Source: Streptomyces sp. NRRL F-5135
GTDB lineage: Bacteria > Actinomycetota > Actinomycetes > Streptomycetales > Streptomycetaceae
Length of the DNA stretch: 64,000 nt
NCBI RefSeq assembly: GCF_000719775.1
Contig: NZ_JOHR01000010.1
Coordinates: 62,001 to 126,000, forward strand
Direction of reading: 5' to 3'
Part shown: one piece after another, positions 25,361 to 34,387 of the stretch
Position numbering within the stretch: position 1 is the stretch's first letter
How the letters are laid out: the number at the start of each line of letters is the position of its first letter
The notes under the pieces: generated by a model
The model's input: only the letters and a program-made list of their open reading frames with translations
What the model was told of the DNA's origin: nothing
Database searches by the model: none
Made by a program: the position numbers and the translations under genes

Positions 25361-25403
25361 CCCGTCGCGTCGCCCGTCGCGTCGCCCGTCGCGTCGCCCG
25401 TCG
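25361..25403. repeat. 12-bp tandem repeat, about 3.6 copies
   Basis: CCCGTCGCGTCG is repeated three times perfectly plus seven bases. It sits in the 377-bp divergent space between the small SH3b-like protein and the PLD-type enzyme; an AT-rich stretch at 25285-25320 ahead of it may hold promoters. No gene is supported in this space. Confidence 0.9.
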
Positions 25404-25507
25404 AGAGAGCCGCCCCGGCCCCCTGCCCCCGGCACTCCCGGGGCGGTAGGGTCGCGGGCGGAAAATGGCATGTGCACAGCTCAATCGACGCTCTGGGGGG
25501 AGACGCG

Positions 25508-26746
25508 GTGTTCTCGCGCGTACGTGCTCGTATGACCGCTGTGGGGTCGGCTCTGGTGCTTGCCGCCGTCGGGCTCGGGGCCACCGGCCCGGTGGCCCGG
25601 GCCTCGGCCGCCGATGTGCCGCCGATGGGGACCGTCTTCAACGATCCGACCTCGGCGGACGCGGCCCGGCAGAATGCGATCCGTGACCGGGTCCGCGATC
25701 TGATCGCCGCCGCCGACGAAGGCTCCACCATCCGCATGGGGCTGTACCACCTTTGGGACAACACGGTCGCCCAGGACCTCGTGGCCGCGCACCGGGACCG
25801 TTCCGTCAAGGTGCAGGTGGTCCTGGACGAGTCGACGATCAGCGCCGACGTGGCGAACCCGGCCGTCTCGTACAACACCCTCAAGGCCGCGCTCGGCACC
25901 GACATCGCGGCGTCGTCGTACGTGAAGCTGTGCGCCGCCGGACGGTCCTGTCTCGGTTCGGCGAGCGGCGGCATCAACCACAACAAGTTCCTGCTCTTCA
26001 GCAGCGTCGGCGGCGGGGCGGCCCGGCAGGTCGTCCTCCAGACGTCCTCCAACCTCACCCCGTCCAACTACGCGCGCTACTGGAACAGCGCCGTCGTCGT
26101 CGCGGGGAACGCCGCGCTCCACTCCGCGTACAGCGACTACTTCGTCAAGCTCGGCAAGCAGGACCGGGCCAACTGGTCGTACACGTACGCCAACGCCGGC
26201 GACTACAAGGTCTACTTCTTCCCGCGCGCCGGTACGACGGACGCGAGCGACACGGTCGTGAACACGCTGGACAACGTCGGCTGTACGTGGACGGACGCGG
26301 CCGGCTCGCACCGTACGGTGATCCGCGCCGCCATGCTCAAGGTCACCCGGCAGGGCGTGGCCGACGCGCTGCGCGCCAAGGCGGCCGAGGGGTGCGCGGT
26401 CGATCTCGTCTACAGCGAGACCGACAGCGGGACCTGGAACGCCCTGCACGGGCAGAGCCGCCTGACCGTCCGCTGCTACCAGCACGACCACGACGCGGAC
26501 AAGGACACACCCAACCGGATCGTCCACTCCAAGAACATGATGATCGACGGCATGTACGCGGGGGAGCGGTCGAAGCTCGTGTTCACCGGCAGCCACAACT
26601 GGAGCGGGCCCGCACTGCGCGACAACGACGAGGCGATGCTGCGCGTCACCACACCGTCCGTGTACGACGCGTTCCTGGCGAACTTCACCCAGGTGCGGGC
26701 GGCGGCCAGTCCCGGCACGGCGGACGACGTCGCCGCCTGCCGCTGA
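25508..26746 (+). CDS. Secreted phospholipase D superfamily protein
   Basis: The product (412 residues) has a signal peptide ending near ARASA-ADV and two HKD-type half-sites. The second is complete: VHSKNMMIDG followed by TGSHNWSG. The first reads NHNKFLLFSS followed by SSNLTPSN; the Asp expected after HxKxxxx is Ser here, a variant seen in Nuc-like members. The superfamily includes phospholipases, nucleases and phosphatidyltransferases, so substrate is uncertain; the protein acts outside the cell. GTG at 25508 has GGGGGGAGA upstream; the frame is open earlier but across a tandem repeat. Convergent with the GH16 gene. Confidence 0.88.
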   Translation: MFSRVRARMTAVGSALVLAAVGLGATGPVARASAADVPPMGTVFNDPTSADAARQNAIRDRVRDLIAAADEGSTIRMGLYHLWDNTVAQDLVAAHRDRSVKVQVVLDESTISADVANPAVSYNTLKAALGTDIAASSYVKLCAAGRSCLGSASGGINHNKFLLFSSVGGGAARQVVLQTSSNLTPSNYARYWNSAVVVAGNAALHSAYSDYFVKLGKQDRANWSYTYANAGDYKVYFFPRAGTTDASDTVVNTLDNVGCTWTDAAGSHRTVIRAAMLKVTRQGVADALRAKAAEGCAVDLVYSETDSGTWNALHGQSRLTVRCYQHDHDADKDTPNRIVHSKNMMIDGMYAGERSKLVFTGSHNWSGPALRDNDEAMLRVTTPSVYDAFLANFTQVRAAASPGTADDVAACR

Positions 26747-26789
26747 CCGGCGCTCCCGACGGCGGCGGGCCCGAGTCGCCACCGAGCGA

Positions 26790-26842
26790 GGGCCGGTACG
26801 GGCGGTACGGGCGGAGACGACCCGTACCGGCCGTACCGGCCC
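26790..26842. terminator. Strong bidirectional terminator
   Basis: A 22-bp stem with one mismatch built from GGTACGG-type repeats closes a nine-base loop between the convergent PLD and GH16 genes. Confidence 0.8.
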
Positions 26843-26855
26843 GTTGGTCCGGCGG

Positions 26856-28334
26856 TCAGCCGAACGGGATACGCACCACCGACTGGTTGCCGATGCCCAG
26901 TGTGCTCGCGCCGTTGCCGATCGCGTTCCACACCTCCACCCGCACCTTGCCGTTCACCAGGTCGCCCTGCGACCCGGTGGCCGACGCCTGCCCGCTCGCC
27001 TGCGTGTAGTGCTCGTATCCGGGTTCGGGGTCGGTGGCGAAGTACCGGTACGTCTCCGTGCGGTCCCACGTGCCGTCGCCCGTACGGTCATAACTCACCC
27101 GGACCTGCTGCCCGTTGCCCACGGTCCTGCCCGCGTCCACGAAGAGGTCGAACTGCGTCGCGCCGCCGTTGTACTTCCGGGTGATCGGGCCCGAGGTGAA
27201 GACCTGCGGGTTGTGCGCCGTACCGTCGTAATTCCCGCCGCCCGCCGAGGCCAGGGAGGCCGTCGACGCCGAGCCGGTGGAGTCGCCCAGGCCGCCTCCG
27301 GCGCGCGCGTACAGCTGCGAGGATCCGGACGGCGGCGGGTCGGTCGGCGGGGGCTCGGACGTGCCGCCGCGCGACCACACGGCCACGTAGTCGACCAGCA
27401 TCGGACGGCCGGGCACGGTCTCGGCCGTCGGGGTCTGGCCGCCCAGCGCGTTGGGGAAGGCACCGCCGACCGCCACGTTGAGGATGATGAAGTAGCCGGC
27501 GTGGTCCGTCATGTTCGCCCAGCTCGCGGCGTCCATCTGGTTCTGCCGTACGGTGTGGAAGAGCTGGTCGTCCACGTACCAGCGCAGCTCGTTCGGGGTG
27601 GCCGCGCGGTCCCACTCGAAGCGGTAGGTGTGGAACGCGGACTGGCAGCTCGCCCCCGGGCAGGCGCGGCTGGCGCCGAGGCCGGTGGACTCGTTGCAGG
27701 GGCCGCCCGGGCTCACCCCGCAGTGCAGCACGCCCCATACGGAATTGATGCCGTTGACATTCTCCATGATGTCGAATTCACCGATGCCGGGCCAGTTCCA
27801 GTAATTGCCCCGGTACGGTGAGCCGAGCGCCCAGAAAGCGGGCCAGTAGCCGAGCGCGGCGTTCCCCGTCACATTCGGCATCTGGATACGGCTCTCGATG
27901 CGCAGGGTGCCGCCGGCCGGGGGCTTGAAGTTCGAGCGCTGCGTCTCGATCCGGCCCGAGGTCCAATTGCCCGCGCCGTCCCTGAGCGGGGTGATACGGA
28001 GATTCCCGTTGCCGTCGAGGCTCAGGTTGTCCGGGTTGGCGGTGTAGCTCTGGACCTCGCCGGTGCCCCAGTTCGCGGGACCGCCGGGGTAGCTGTGGCC
28101 GGTGTCCGTGATCCAGTTGGCGGCGGAGGGCGGGGTGCGGTCCGCGCCGTTGAAGTCGTCGCTCCATTGCAAGGTCCAGCCGGGCGCCGGCGGTACGGCG
28201 CCGCGCGCGGTTCCCGCGCCCGTCACGCCGACGAAGCCGGCCAGGGCCACGGTCAGGGCGAGCAGGGTGGCGAGGACCGGTGTGCGCGCGGTACGGCGGG
28301 CCGGCCGGACGGGCCAGGTGGGGGTCGATCTCAA
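26856..28334 (-). CDS. Secreted glycoside hydrolase family 16 beta-glucanase
   Basis: The product (492 residues) begins with a signal peptide ending near GTARGA-VPP. The GH16 domain covers about residues 48-290 and carries the catalytic motif GEFDIMENVNG near residue 184, with nucleophile and acid/base Glu in EFDIME, as in beta-1,3-glucanases. A Pro/Thr linker (SEPPPTDPPPSG) leads to a C-terminal beta-rich module of about 135 residues resembling beta-glucan-binding modules; its exact CBM family is uncertain. The start is taken as TTG 28334 because GGAGGTG lies seven bases upstream. A LacI-type palindrome lies upstream. It would degrade external fungal or plant beta-glucan. Confidence 0.92.
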   Translation of the reverse strand: MRSTPTWPVRPARRTARTPVLATLLALTVALAGFVGVTGAGTARGAVPPAPGWTLQWSDDFNGADRTPPSAANWITDTGHSYPGGPANWGTGEVQSYTANPDNLSLDGNGNLRITPLRDGAGNWTSGRIETQRSNFKPPAGGTLRIESRIQMPNVTGNAALGYWPAFWALGSPYRGNYWNWPGIGEFDIMENVNGINSVWGVLHCGVSPGGPCNESTGLGASRACPGASCQSAFHTYRFEWDRAATPNELRWYVDDQLFHTVRQNQMDAASWANMTDHAGYFIILNVAVGGAFPNALGGQTPTAETVPGRPMLVDYVAVWSRGGTSEPPPTDPPPSGSSQLYARAGGGLGDSTGSASTASLASAGGGNYDGTAHNPQVFTSGPITRKYNGGATQFDLFVDAGRTVGNGQQVRVSYDRTGDGTWDRTETYRYFATDPEPGYEHYTQASGQASATGSQGDLVNGKVRVEVWNAIGNGASTLGIGNQSVVRIPFG

Positions 28335-28405
28335 GGAAACACCTCCGGTGCGGTGCGGATGGTGCCGAGGGGACGAGAGGTCTCGTGTCCGAGGCCCCAC
28401 GTCTG

Positions 28406-28421
28406 CTGAGAGCGCTCTCAG
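28406..28421. promoter_or_regulatory. LacI/CebR-like operator of the GH16 gene
   Basis: CTGAGAGCGCTCTCAG is a perfect 16-bp palindrome about 70 bp ahead of the GH16 start. It resembles the Streptomyces CebR box TGGGAGCGCTCCCA, which controls glucan-oligosaccharide genes. A repressor of that family, encoded elsewhere, probably binds. Confidence 0.7.
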
Positions 28422-28550
28422 AACGTGTCAGTACGTCTTGTAGCGGGGGTCGGTACCGCCCGTCAATGGCGCCCGTGCCGCCGGGGGTCCCCTCGCGCGC
28501 CCACGGCCCGCCCGGGCGCACGGTTTCACGCGGCGCTGATCACACAAAAC

Positions 28551-28579
28551 AACCCCGGTCCGAATTGACGGCCGGGGTT
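28551..28579 (-). terminator. Hairpin with T-rich tail between GH16 and HelD genes
   Basis: AACCCCGGTC/GGCCGGGGTT forms a 10-bp stem (one G-T pair) with a nine-base loop. Read on the minus strand it is followed by TTGTTTTGTGTG, a classic intrinsic terminator tail rare in this genome. It lies between divergent genes. Flanking it, GTTTCACGCG (28523-28532) and its exact complement (28617-28626) form a longer inverted pair. Confidence 0.5.
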
Positions 28580-28670
28580 CTTCCCTGCGTATATTGGATG
28601 ATTGCCGCACGCCTTTCGCGTGAAACATAAGACCAACTCGCTCTGAGCAGCGTATCGAACAGGGGCTGAA

Positions 28671-30989
28671 TTGTCAAACGAGGAATTGCGGGAAGCGCGG
28701 GAATTGCGACACGAACAGCAATTCGTCTCGGTCCTCTACGAGCGCCTCGACACACTCCGCGAGCAGGCCGAGGCCGCGGTCGAGGTGTCGGCCGGCCAGG
28801 TCAGCACCGTGCGGCAGGCACGCGTCGAGCGGGACATCAGCGTCGCCGAGCACTCCGGACGGCTGGCCACGCTCAACGCCGTGGAATCCGGGCTCTGTTT
28901 CGGCCGGATCGATCTCGCGGACGGCGTCAGCCACCACATCGGGCGCCTCGGAATGCGCCGCGACGACCAGGAGCGCACCCCGCTGCTGATCGACTGGCGG
29001 GCCCCCGTGGCACGCCCCTTCTACCTCGCCACCGGCTACACCCCGATGGGGCTGCGCAGGCGTCGCCACATCACCACCCGGGGGCGCGAGGTCACCGCGC
29101 TGCACGACGAGATCATGGATCTCGCCGACACCACCCGCACCGGCTTCGAGGACCCCGACGGCGACGCGGTGCTGCTCTCCGCCCTGAACTCCGCGCGTAC
29201 GGGCCGGATGAGCGACATCGTGCAGACCATCCAGGCGGAACAGGACCGCGTCATCCGGGCCCCGTACCGCGGCGTCCTGGTCGTGGAGGGCGGCCCCGGC
29301 ACCGGCAAGACCGCCGTCGCGCTGCACCGGGCGGCCTACCTGCTCTACGCGCACCGCGAGCGACTCGCCCGCCGCGCCGTGCTGATCGTCGGGCCGAACC
29401 CCGCCTTCCTCGGCTACATCGGCGAGGTGCTGCCCTCGCTCGGCGAGACCGGGGTGCTGCTGGCGACGGTGGGCGAGCTGTTCCCCGGCGTACGGGCCAC
29501 CGGTACGGACACCCCGCGCGCCGCCGAGATCAAGGGCCGCGCCGAGATGGCGCGGGTGCTGGCCGGGGAACTGGCCGACCGGCAGACCCTGCCCGATCCC
29601 GTCCTGGAGATCGCGCACGAGGACCACGGCACGCTCGTGCTCGACCGCGCCACGGCCGAGGAGGCCCGGCGGCGCGCCCGGGACACCGGGCTGCCGCACA
29701 ACCTCGCCCGCCCCGCCTTCGCCTTCCGGATCATCGACGCCCTCACCGAGCAGCTCGCGGACCGGATCGGCGCCGACCCGCTCGGCGGTCCCAACCTCCT
29801 CGACCCCGCGGACATCGCCCAGCTCGGCAAGGAGATCGCGGGCAGCCCCGAGGTGCAGGCCGCGATCGACGCGCTCTGGCCGAGCCTGACAGCACAGGAG
29901 CTCGTGGCCGGCTTCCTCGAGGACCCGGCCCGGCTGGACCCGGAGGACGCCGCCGCCGTACGCCGTCCCGCGCCCCGCACCGGGACGGACGCCAGGATCG
30001 ACTGGACCCCCGCCGACGTGCCGCTGCTGGACGAGGCGGCCGAACTGCTCGGCGAGGACGACAGCGCCGCCCGGGCCGCCGCCGCCCGGGAGCGGCAGGA
30101 GCGGATCGAGTACGCCCAGGGCGTGCTGGAGCTGTCCTACGGCTCCCGCACCCAGGAGTTCGAGGACAAGGAGGACGAGGACTCGGAGGTCCTGGCCGCG
30201 CACGACATCATCGACGCCGAGCGGTTCGCGGACCGGCACGAGGAGATCGACACCCGCAGCGCCGCCGAACGCGCCGCCGCCGACCGCACCTGGGCCTTCG
30301 GCCATATCGTCGTGGACGAGGCACAGGAGCTGTCCGCGATGGCCTGGCGGCTGCTGATGCGCCGCTCGCCGAGCCGGTCCATGACGCTCGTGGGGGACCC
30401 GGCGCAGACCGGCGACGCGGCCGGCTGCGACACCTGGGAGGAGATCCTCCGGCCGTACGCGGGGGAGCGCTGGGAGCTGACCAGGCTGGGCGTCAACTAC
30501 CGTACGCCGGCCGAGATCATGGCGGTCGCGGCCGAGGTGCGGCGACTGGCCGAGCCGGGCTTCGAGCCGCCCCGGTCCGTGCGCTCGACCGGCGCGCACC
30601 CGGTGGTCCGCGCCGTCCCCCGGCCCGAACTCGCCCACGCGGCGGCGGAGCTGACCTCCGAGCAGGTGAAGGAACAGGCGGCCGAGGGGCGCGAGGGCCG
30701 GCTCGCGGTGATCGCCCCGCAGGGCCTGCTGCCCGTGCTGGCGGCGGAACTGCCCGACGCCTCCTGGGGCCGCACGCCCGACCTCACCCGGCGGGTCGTC
30801 CTGCTGGACGCGCGGCAGGCGAAGGGCCTGGAGTTCGACACCGTCGTGGTCGTGGACCCGGAAGGCATCCTGGACGGCTCGCCCCGCGGGATCAACGACC
30901 TGTACGTGGCACTGACCCGGGCCACCCAGCGGCTGGGGATCGTCCGGGACCGCGACGTGCCGCCCCGGCCGGCGTCCCTGGCGCCGTAG
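28671..30989 (+). CDS. HelD-type superfamily 1 helicase
   Basis: The 772-residue product is a UvrD-like ATPase of the HelD family, which binds RNA polymerase and helps remove stalled complexes. The N-terminal arm (about residues 1-110) is a charged coiled coil, EARELRHEQQFVSVLYERLD, as in HelD. Walker A is GGPGTGKTAVALHRAAYLL near residue 207, Walker B VVDEAQELSAMAW near 548 and motif VI region RQAKGLEFDTVVVVDPEGI near 713. Some Streptomyces HelD proteins (HelR) give rifampicin tolerance; I see no rifampicin-associated element upstream. It starts with TTG preceded by AGGGG. Convergent with glgB. Confidence 0.9.
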   Translation: MSNEELREARELRHEQQFVSVLYERLDTLREQAEAAVEVSAGQVSTVRQARVERDISVAEHSGRLATLNAVESGLCFGRIDLADGVSHHIGRLGMRRDDQERTPLLIDWRAPVARPFYLATGYTPMGLRRRRHITTRGREVTALHDEIMDLADTTRTGFEDPDGDAVLLSALNSARTGRMSDIVQTIQAEQDRVIRAPYRGVLVVEGGPGTGKTAVALHRAAYLLYAHRERLARRAVLIVGPNPAFLGYIGEVLPSLGETGVLLATVGELFPGVRATGTDTPRAAEIKGRAEMARVLAGELADRQTLPDPVLEIAHEDHGTLVLDRATAEEARRRARDTGLPHNLARPAFAFRIIDALTEQLADRIGADPLGGPNLLDPADIAQLGKEIAGSPEVQAAIDALWPSLTAQELVAGFLEDPARLDPEDAAAVRRPAPRTGTDARIDWTPADVPLLDEAAELLGEDDSAARAAAARERQERIEYAQGVLELSYGSRTQEFEDKEDEDSEVLAAHDIIDAERFADRHEEIDTRSAAERAAADRTWAFGHIVVDEAQELSAMAWRLLMRRSPSRSMTLVGDPAQTGDAAGCDTWEEILRPYAGERWELTRLGVNYRTPAEIMAVAAEVRRLAEPGFEPPRSVRSTGAHPVVRAVPRPELAHAAAELTSEQVKEQAAEGREGRLAVIAPQGLLPVLAAELPDASWGRTPDLTRRVVLLDARQAKGLEFDTVVVVDPEGILDGSPRGINDLYVALTRATQRLGIVRDRDVPPRPASLAP

Positions 30990-31013
30990 GACGCCATGAG
31001 GGAGAAGACGCCA

Positions 31014-31048
31014 TGGCCCCCGCCGGAGAGCGGATCCGGCGGGGGCCA
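31014..31048. terminator. Bidirectional terminator between helD-like gene and glgB
   Basis: Perfect 14-bp stem TGGCCCCCGCCGGA with complement and a seven-base loop, 25 bp after the helicase stop. Confidence 0.8.
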
Positions 31049-31209
31049 CGCGGTGCCCGCGATGCTACGTCAGTCGGCACGTGAGGGCACGTCAGTAATG
31101 CCGTTCCGTAGTTGTTCGTGCCTTGGCGCCGTCCTGCGGGGCGTGCGTACCCCGGCCCCGTCCCGTCGGCCGTCCGTACGCCGGCGCGGCCGCGCCGGGG
31201 GACGGTCCA

Positions 31210-33882
31210 TCAGCCGGCCGGACGCAGCCACACCGTCGCCAGCGGCGGCAGCGTCAGCCGGATGCTCGCCGGCCGGCCGTGCGCGCCCACCGACTCCGGC
31301 TTCAGCGCCTCGTCGTTGAGCACGTCGCCGCCCCCGTACCGCGCCGCGTCCGTGTTGAGGACCTCCGTCCACGCCGCGAGCTCCTCCGGCACCCCGAGCC
31401 GGTACTGGTGGCGCACCACCGGCGAGAAGTGCGAGACCGCCAGCAGGGGGGCGCCCTCGGCGTCGTAGCGCAGGAACGCGAAGACGTTGTCCTCGCTCGC
31501 GTCGCCGGCCACCCACGCGAAGCCCTCCGGCGCGGTGTCCCGCTGCCACAGCGCGGGCGTGGCCGCGTAGACCGCGTTCAGGTCGCGGACCAGGTCGCGC
31601 ACGCCCCGGTGGTCGGCCTCGGCCTCGTACGACGGGTCCAGCAGCCACCAGTCGGGGCCGTGCCCCTCGGACCACTCCGCCCCCTGTGCGAACTCCTGCC
31701 CCATGAAGAGCAGTTGTTTGCCGGGGTGGGCCCACATGAAGCCCAGATAGGCCCGCTCGTTGGCGCGCTGCTGCCACCAGTCGCCGGGCATCTTGGAGAC
31801 GAGCGAGCGCTTGCCGTGCACGACCTCGTCGTGCGAGATGGGCAGGACGTAGTTCTCGCTGTAGGCGTAGACCATGGAGAAGGTCATCTCGCCGTGGTGG
31901 TACTTGCGGTGCACCGGCTCCTTGGAGACGTACTCCAGCGAGTCGTGCATCCAGCCCATGTTCCACTTGAGCCCGAAGCCGAGGCCGCCGAAGCCGTCGG
32001 GGCCCACGTGGTGGGTGGCGCGGGTGACCCCGTTCCAGGCCGTGGACTCCTCCGCGATGGTGACCACACCGGGACAGCGGCGGTAGACGGTCGCGTTCAT
32101 CTCCTGGAGGAAGGCCACGGCGTCCAGGTTCTCCCGGCCGCCGCGCTCGTTGGGCACCCACTGGCCCTCCTGGCGCGAGTAGTCCAGGTAGAGCATCGAG
32201 GCGACCGCGTCCACCCGGAGCCCGTCCACATGGAACTCCTCGCACCAGTACACCGCGTTGGCCACCAGGAAGTTGCGCACCTCCGGGCGGCCGTAGTCGA
32301 ACTCCAGCGTGCCCCAGTCCGGGTGCTCCGCCCGCCGGGGGTCGCTGTGCTCGTACAGCGGCGGCCCGTCGAACCGCGCCAGCGCCCACTCGTCCTTCGG
32401 GAAGTGCGCGGGGACCCAGTCGACCAGCACGCCGATGCCCGCCCGGTGCAGCGCGTCCACCAGGTACCGGAAGTCGTCCGGGGTGCCCATCCGGGAGGTC
32501 GGCGCGTAGAAGCCGGTGACCTGGTACCCCCATGAGCCGCCGAACGGGTGCTCCGCGACCGGCATCAGCTCCACATGGGTGAAGCCCAGGTCCTTGACGT
32601 ACGCGGGAAGCTGGGCGGCGAGCTGGCGGTACGTCAGGCCGGGTCGCCAGGACCCCAGGTGGACCTCGTACACGGAGAACGGCGCCTCGTGAGCGGGCCG
32701 CCGCGTCCGCCCGGCCATCCACTCGTCGTCGTGCCAGACGTGGTGGGACTCGGTGACGACGGACGCGGTCGCGGGCGGCACCTCCGTGTGCCGGGCCATC
32801 GGGTCGGCGCGCAGCGTGTGGCTGCCGTCGGGACGGGTGATGTCGTACTTGTAGAGCGCGCCCTCACCGACCCCCGGGACGAACAGCTCCCACACCCCGG
32901 TCGAACCCAGCGAGCGCATCGGCAGGGCGGTGCTGTCCCAGTACGTGAAGTCCCCGGCGATCCGCACGCCCAGCGCGTTGGGCGCCCACACCGTGAACCG
33001 GGTGCCCGTGACGCCCTGGTGGGCCATCGGCCGGGCGCCGAGCGCCTTCCACAGCTCCTCGTGCCGGCCCTCCCCGATCAGGTGCAGGTCCAGCTCGCCG
33101 AGCGCGGGCAGGAAGCGGTAGGGGTCGTGCACCTCCAGCTCGTCCCGTTCCCCGGCGGGCGCGTCGTCGTCGCCGTAGCGGACGAGGAGGGTGTAGTCCG
33201 GCACGTCGCGCAGCGGCAGGATCCCGGAGAAGAAGCCGTCCCCCTCGTCGTTGAGCAGGGCCCGCGTGTGCGGCTGCCGGACGACGACGGTCACGGCCCG
33301 CGCGTACGGCCGCAGCGTCCGGACGAGCACACCGCCCGGCACGGGGCGCGCCCCCAGCAGCGCGTGCGGATCGTGGTGTGTTCCGGACAGCAGGCGCTGC
33401 CGGTCGCCGTCGGCCAGGGGGGCCGCCGCTCGTACCGCTCGTACGGGGCGGCCGGCCGAAGCGGACGCGGACGCCGGTGCCGGCGTCGCCGCCGCGGGTG
33501 CCGGTGCGGCGACCGGTGCCGGTGCCTTGCGGGGCCCGGGCGTTCCGGCGGCGGCTCTCGTGCCGGTCGCGGCGGTCGTACCGGAGTCGGCGGTGGCCGG
33601 GCCCGTGCCCGGGGCGGCGCGGACGGGGGCGGGCGCGGACGCCTTCGTGCTCTTCGAGCGAGTCCGGGCCGGGGCGTTGTTGGGGGTGTTCGGAGCCTTC
33701 TTCGACGCCCTGGACGCGCTCTTCGTCGTGGTTTTCTTCGGCGGCTTCGGCGGCTTCGGCGGCTTGGCCGCGGGCTTGCTCTCGGCGGCCGGTGCGGGCA
33801 TCGGTCCCGGGACGGAGTCACGGGGTGTGCCGGGCTCGGACGGGCGGTCCGACGGCTGGTCGGACGGCGGGCGGGCGGTCAC
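31210..33882 (-). CDS. glgB: 1,4-alpha-glucan branching enzyme with N-terminal extension
   Basis: The 890-residue product forms alpha-1,6 branches in the glucan made by GlgE. The catalytic part from about residue 160 has the usual two N-terminal beta domains, a GH13 barrel with [30 protein letters not shown] holding the nucleophile Asp, IAEESTAW holding the acid/base Glu, and [12 protein letters not shown]. The first 160 residues are Pro/Ala/Lys/Thr-rich with [13 protein letters not shown], unlike typical GlgB of about 730 residues. GTG 33882 has GAGGAGG nine bases upstream. It is last in the minus-strand GlgE pathway set. Confidence 0.95.
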   Translation of the reverse strand: MTARPPSDQPSDRPSEPGTPRDSVPGPMPAPAAESKPAAKPPKPPKPPKKTTTKSASRASKKAPNTPNNAPARTRSKSTKASAPAPVRAAPGTGPATADSGTTAATGTRAAAGTPGPRKAPAPVAAPAPAAATPAPASASASAGRPVRAVRAAAPLADGDRQRLLSGTHHDPHALLGARPVPGGVLVRTLRPYARAVTVVVRQPHTRALLNDEGDGFFSGILPLRDVPDYTLLVRYGDDDAPAGERDELEVHDPYRFLPALGELDLHLIGEGRHEELWKALGARPMAHQGVTGTRFTVWAPNALGVRIAGDFTYWDSTALPMRSLGSTGVWELFVPGVGEGALYKYDITRPDGSHTLRADPMARHTEVPPATASVVTESHHVWHDDEWMAGRTRRPAHEAPFSVYEVHLGSWRPGLTYRQLAAQLPAYVKDLGFTHVELMPVAEHPFGGSWGYQVTGFYAPTSRMGTPDDFRYLVDALHRAGIGVLVDWVPAHFPKDEWALARFDGPPLYEHSDPRRAEHPDWGTLEFDYGRPEVRNFLVANAVYWCEEFHVDGLRVDAVASMLYLDYSRQEGQWVPNERGGRENLDAVAFLQEMNATVYRRCPGVVTIAEESTAWNGVTRATHHVGPDGFGGLGFGLKWNMGWMHDSLEYVSKEPVHRKYHHGEMTFSMVYAYSENYVLPISHDEVVHGKRSLVSKMPGDWWQQRANERAYLGFMWAHPGKQLLFMGQEFAQGAEWSEGHGPDWWLLDPSYEAEADHRGVRDLVRDLNAVYAATPALWQRDTAPEGFAWVAGDASEDNVFAFLRYDAEGAPLLAVSHFSPVVRHQYRLGVPEELAAWTEVLNTDAARYGGGDVLNDEALKPESVGAHGRPASIRLTLPPLATVWLRPAG

Positions 33883-34387
33883 GGGGTGCTGCCTCCTCGG
33901 CGGGCTTCACTGCGGGGCGGTCGGAGCGGGTACGGGCGCGGGGCCGGACCGGTCGCGGCCGGTAGGGGGACGGGGCCGGTGAGGGCCGGACGGTACGGGG
34001 CGGGGTCGGTGCGGTCGGGCTGACGGGCGGGGCCGGCTACGGGGACGGGCCGGGCGCGGGCCCGGCGTACGTCCCGGTCGTGCCCGCCCGCCGGGGGCAC
34101 GGCGGGACGGTCGCGGCGGACGGAACCCGGCCGCCGGTCCCGGGAGCCCGCCACCGGGGCCCGCCGCTCCGGGACGGGCCCCAGGGCGTAACGCCCGTAC
34201 CGCCCGACGGTGGCGGTCCGACCGGCCAACCGTGGTGATCCGTCCCTCCGACGGTGGGGGAGCGGCACGGTCGCGTCGCGCCGGAGCGCACGCCGGGCGG
34301 ACCGCCCGCGTACGCGACCGCGGTGGGCCCCGACGTCCGTCGTGTGCACGACCACCGTGGCCGCCGCCGTGTCTCCCGGACACCGAA
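33883..34387. other. 505-bp low-complexity gap between pep2 and glgB
   Basis: Very GC-rich DNA with scattered GGTACGG and CGGGAC motifs. Long open frames exist on several strands but none shows family similarity or a ribosome site I trust. It interrupts an otherwise tight pathway set and may hold a promoter for glgB. Confidence 0.55.
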
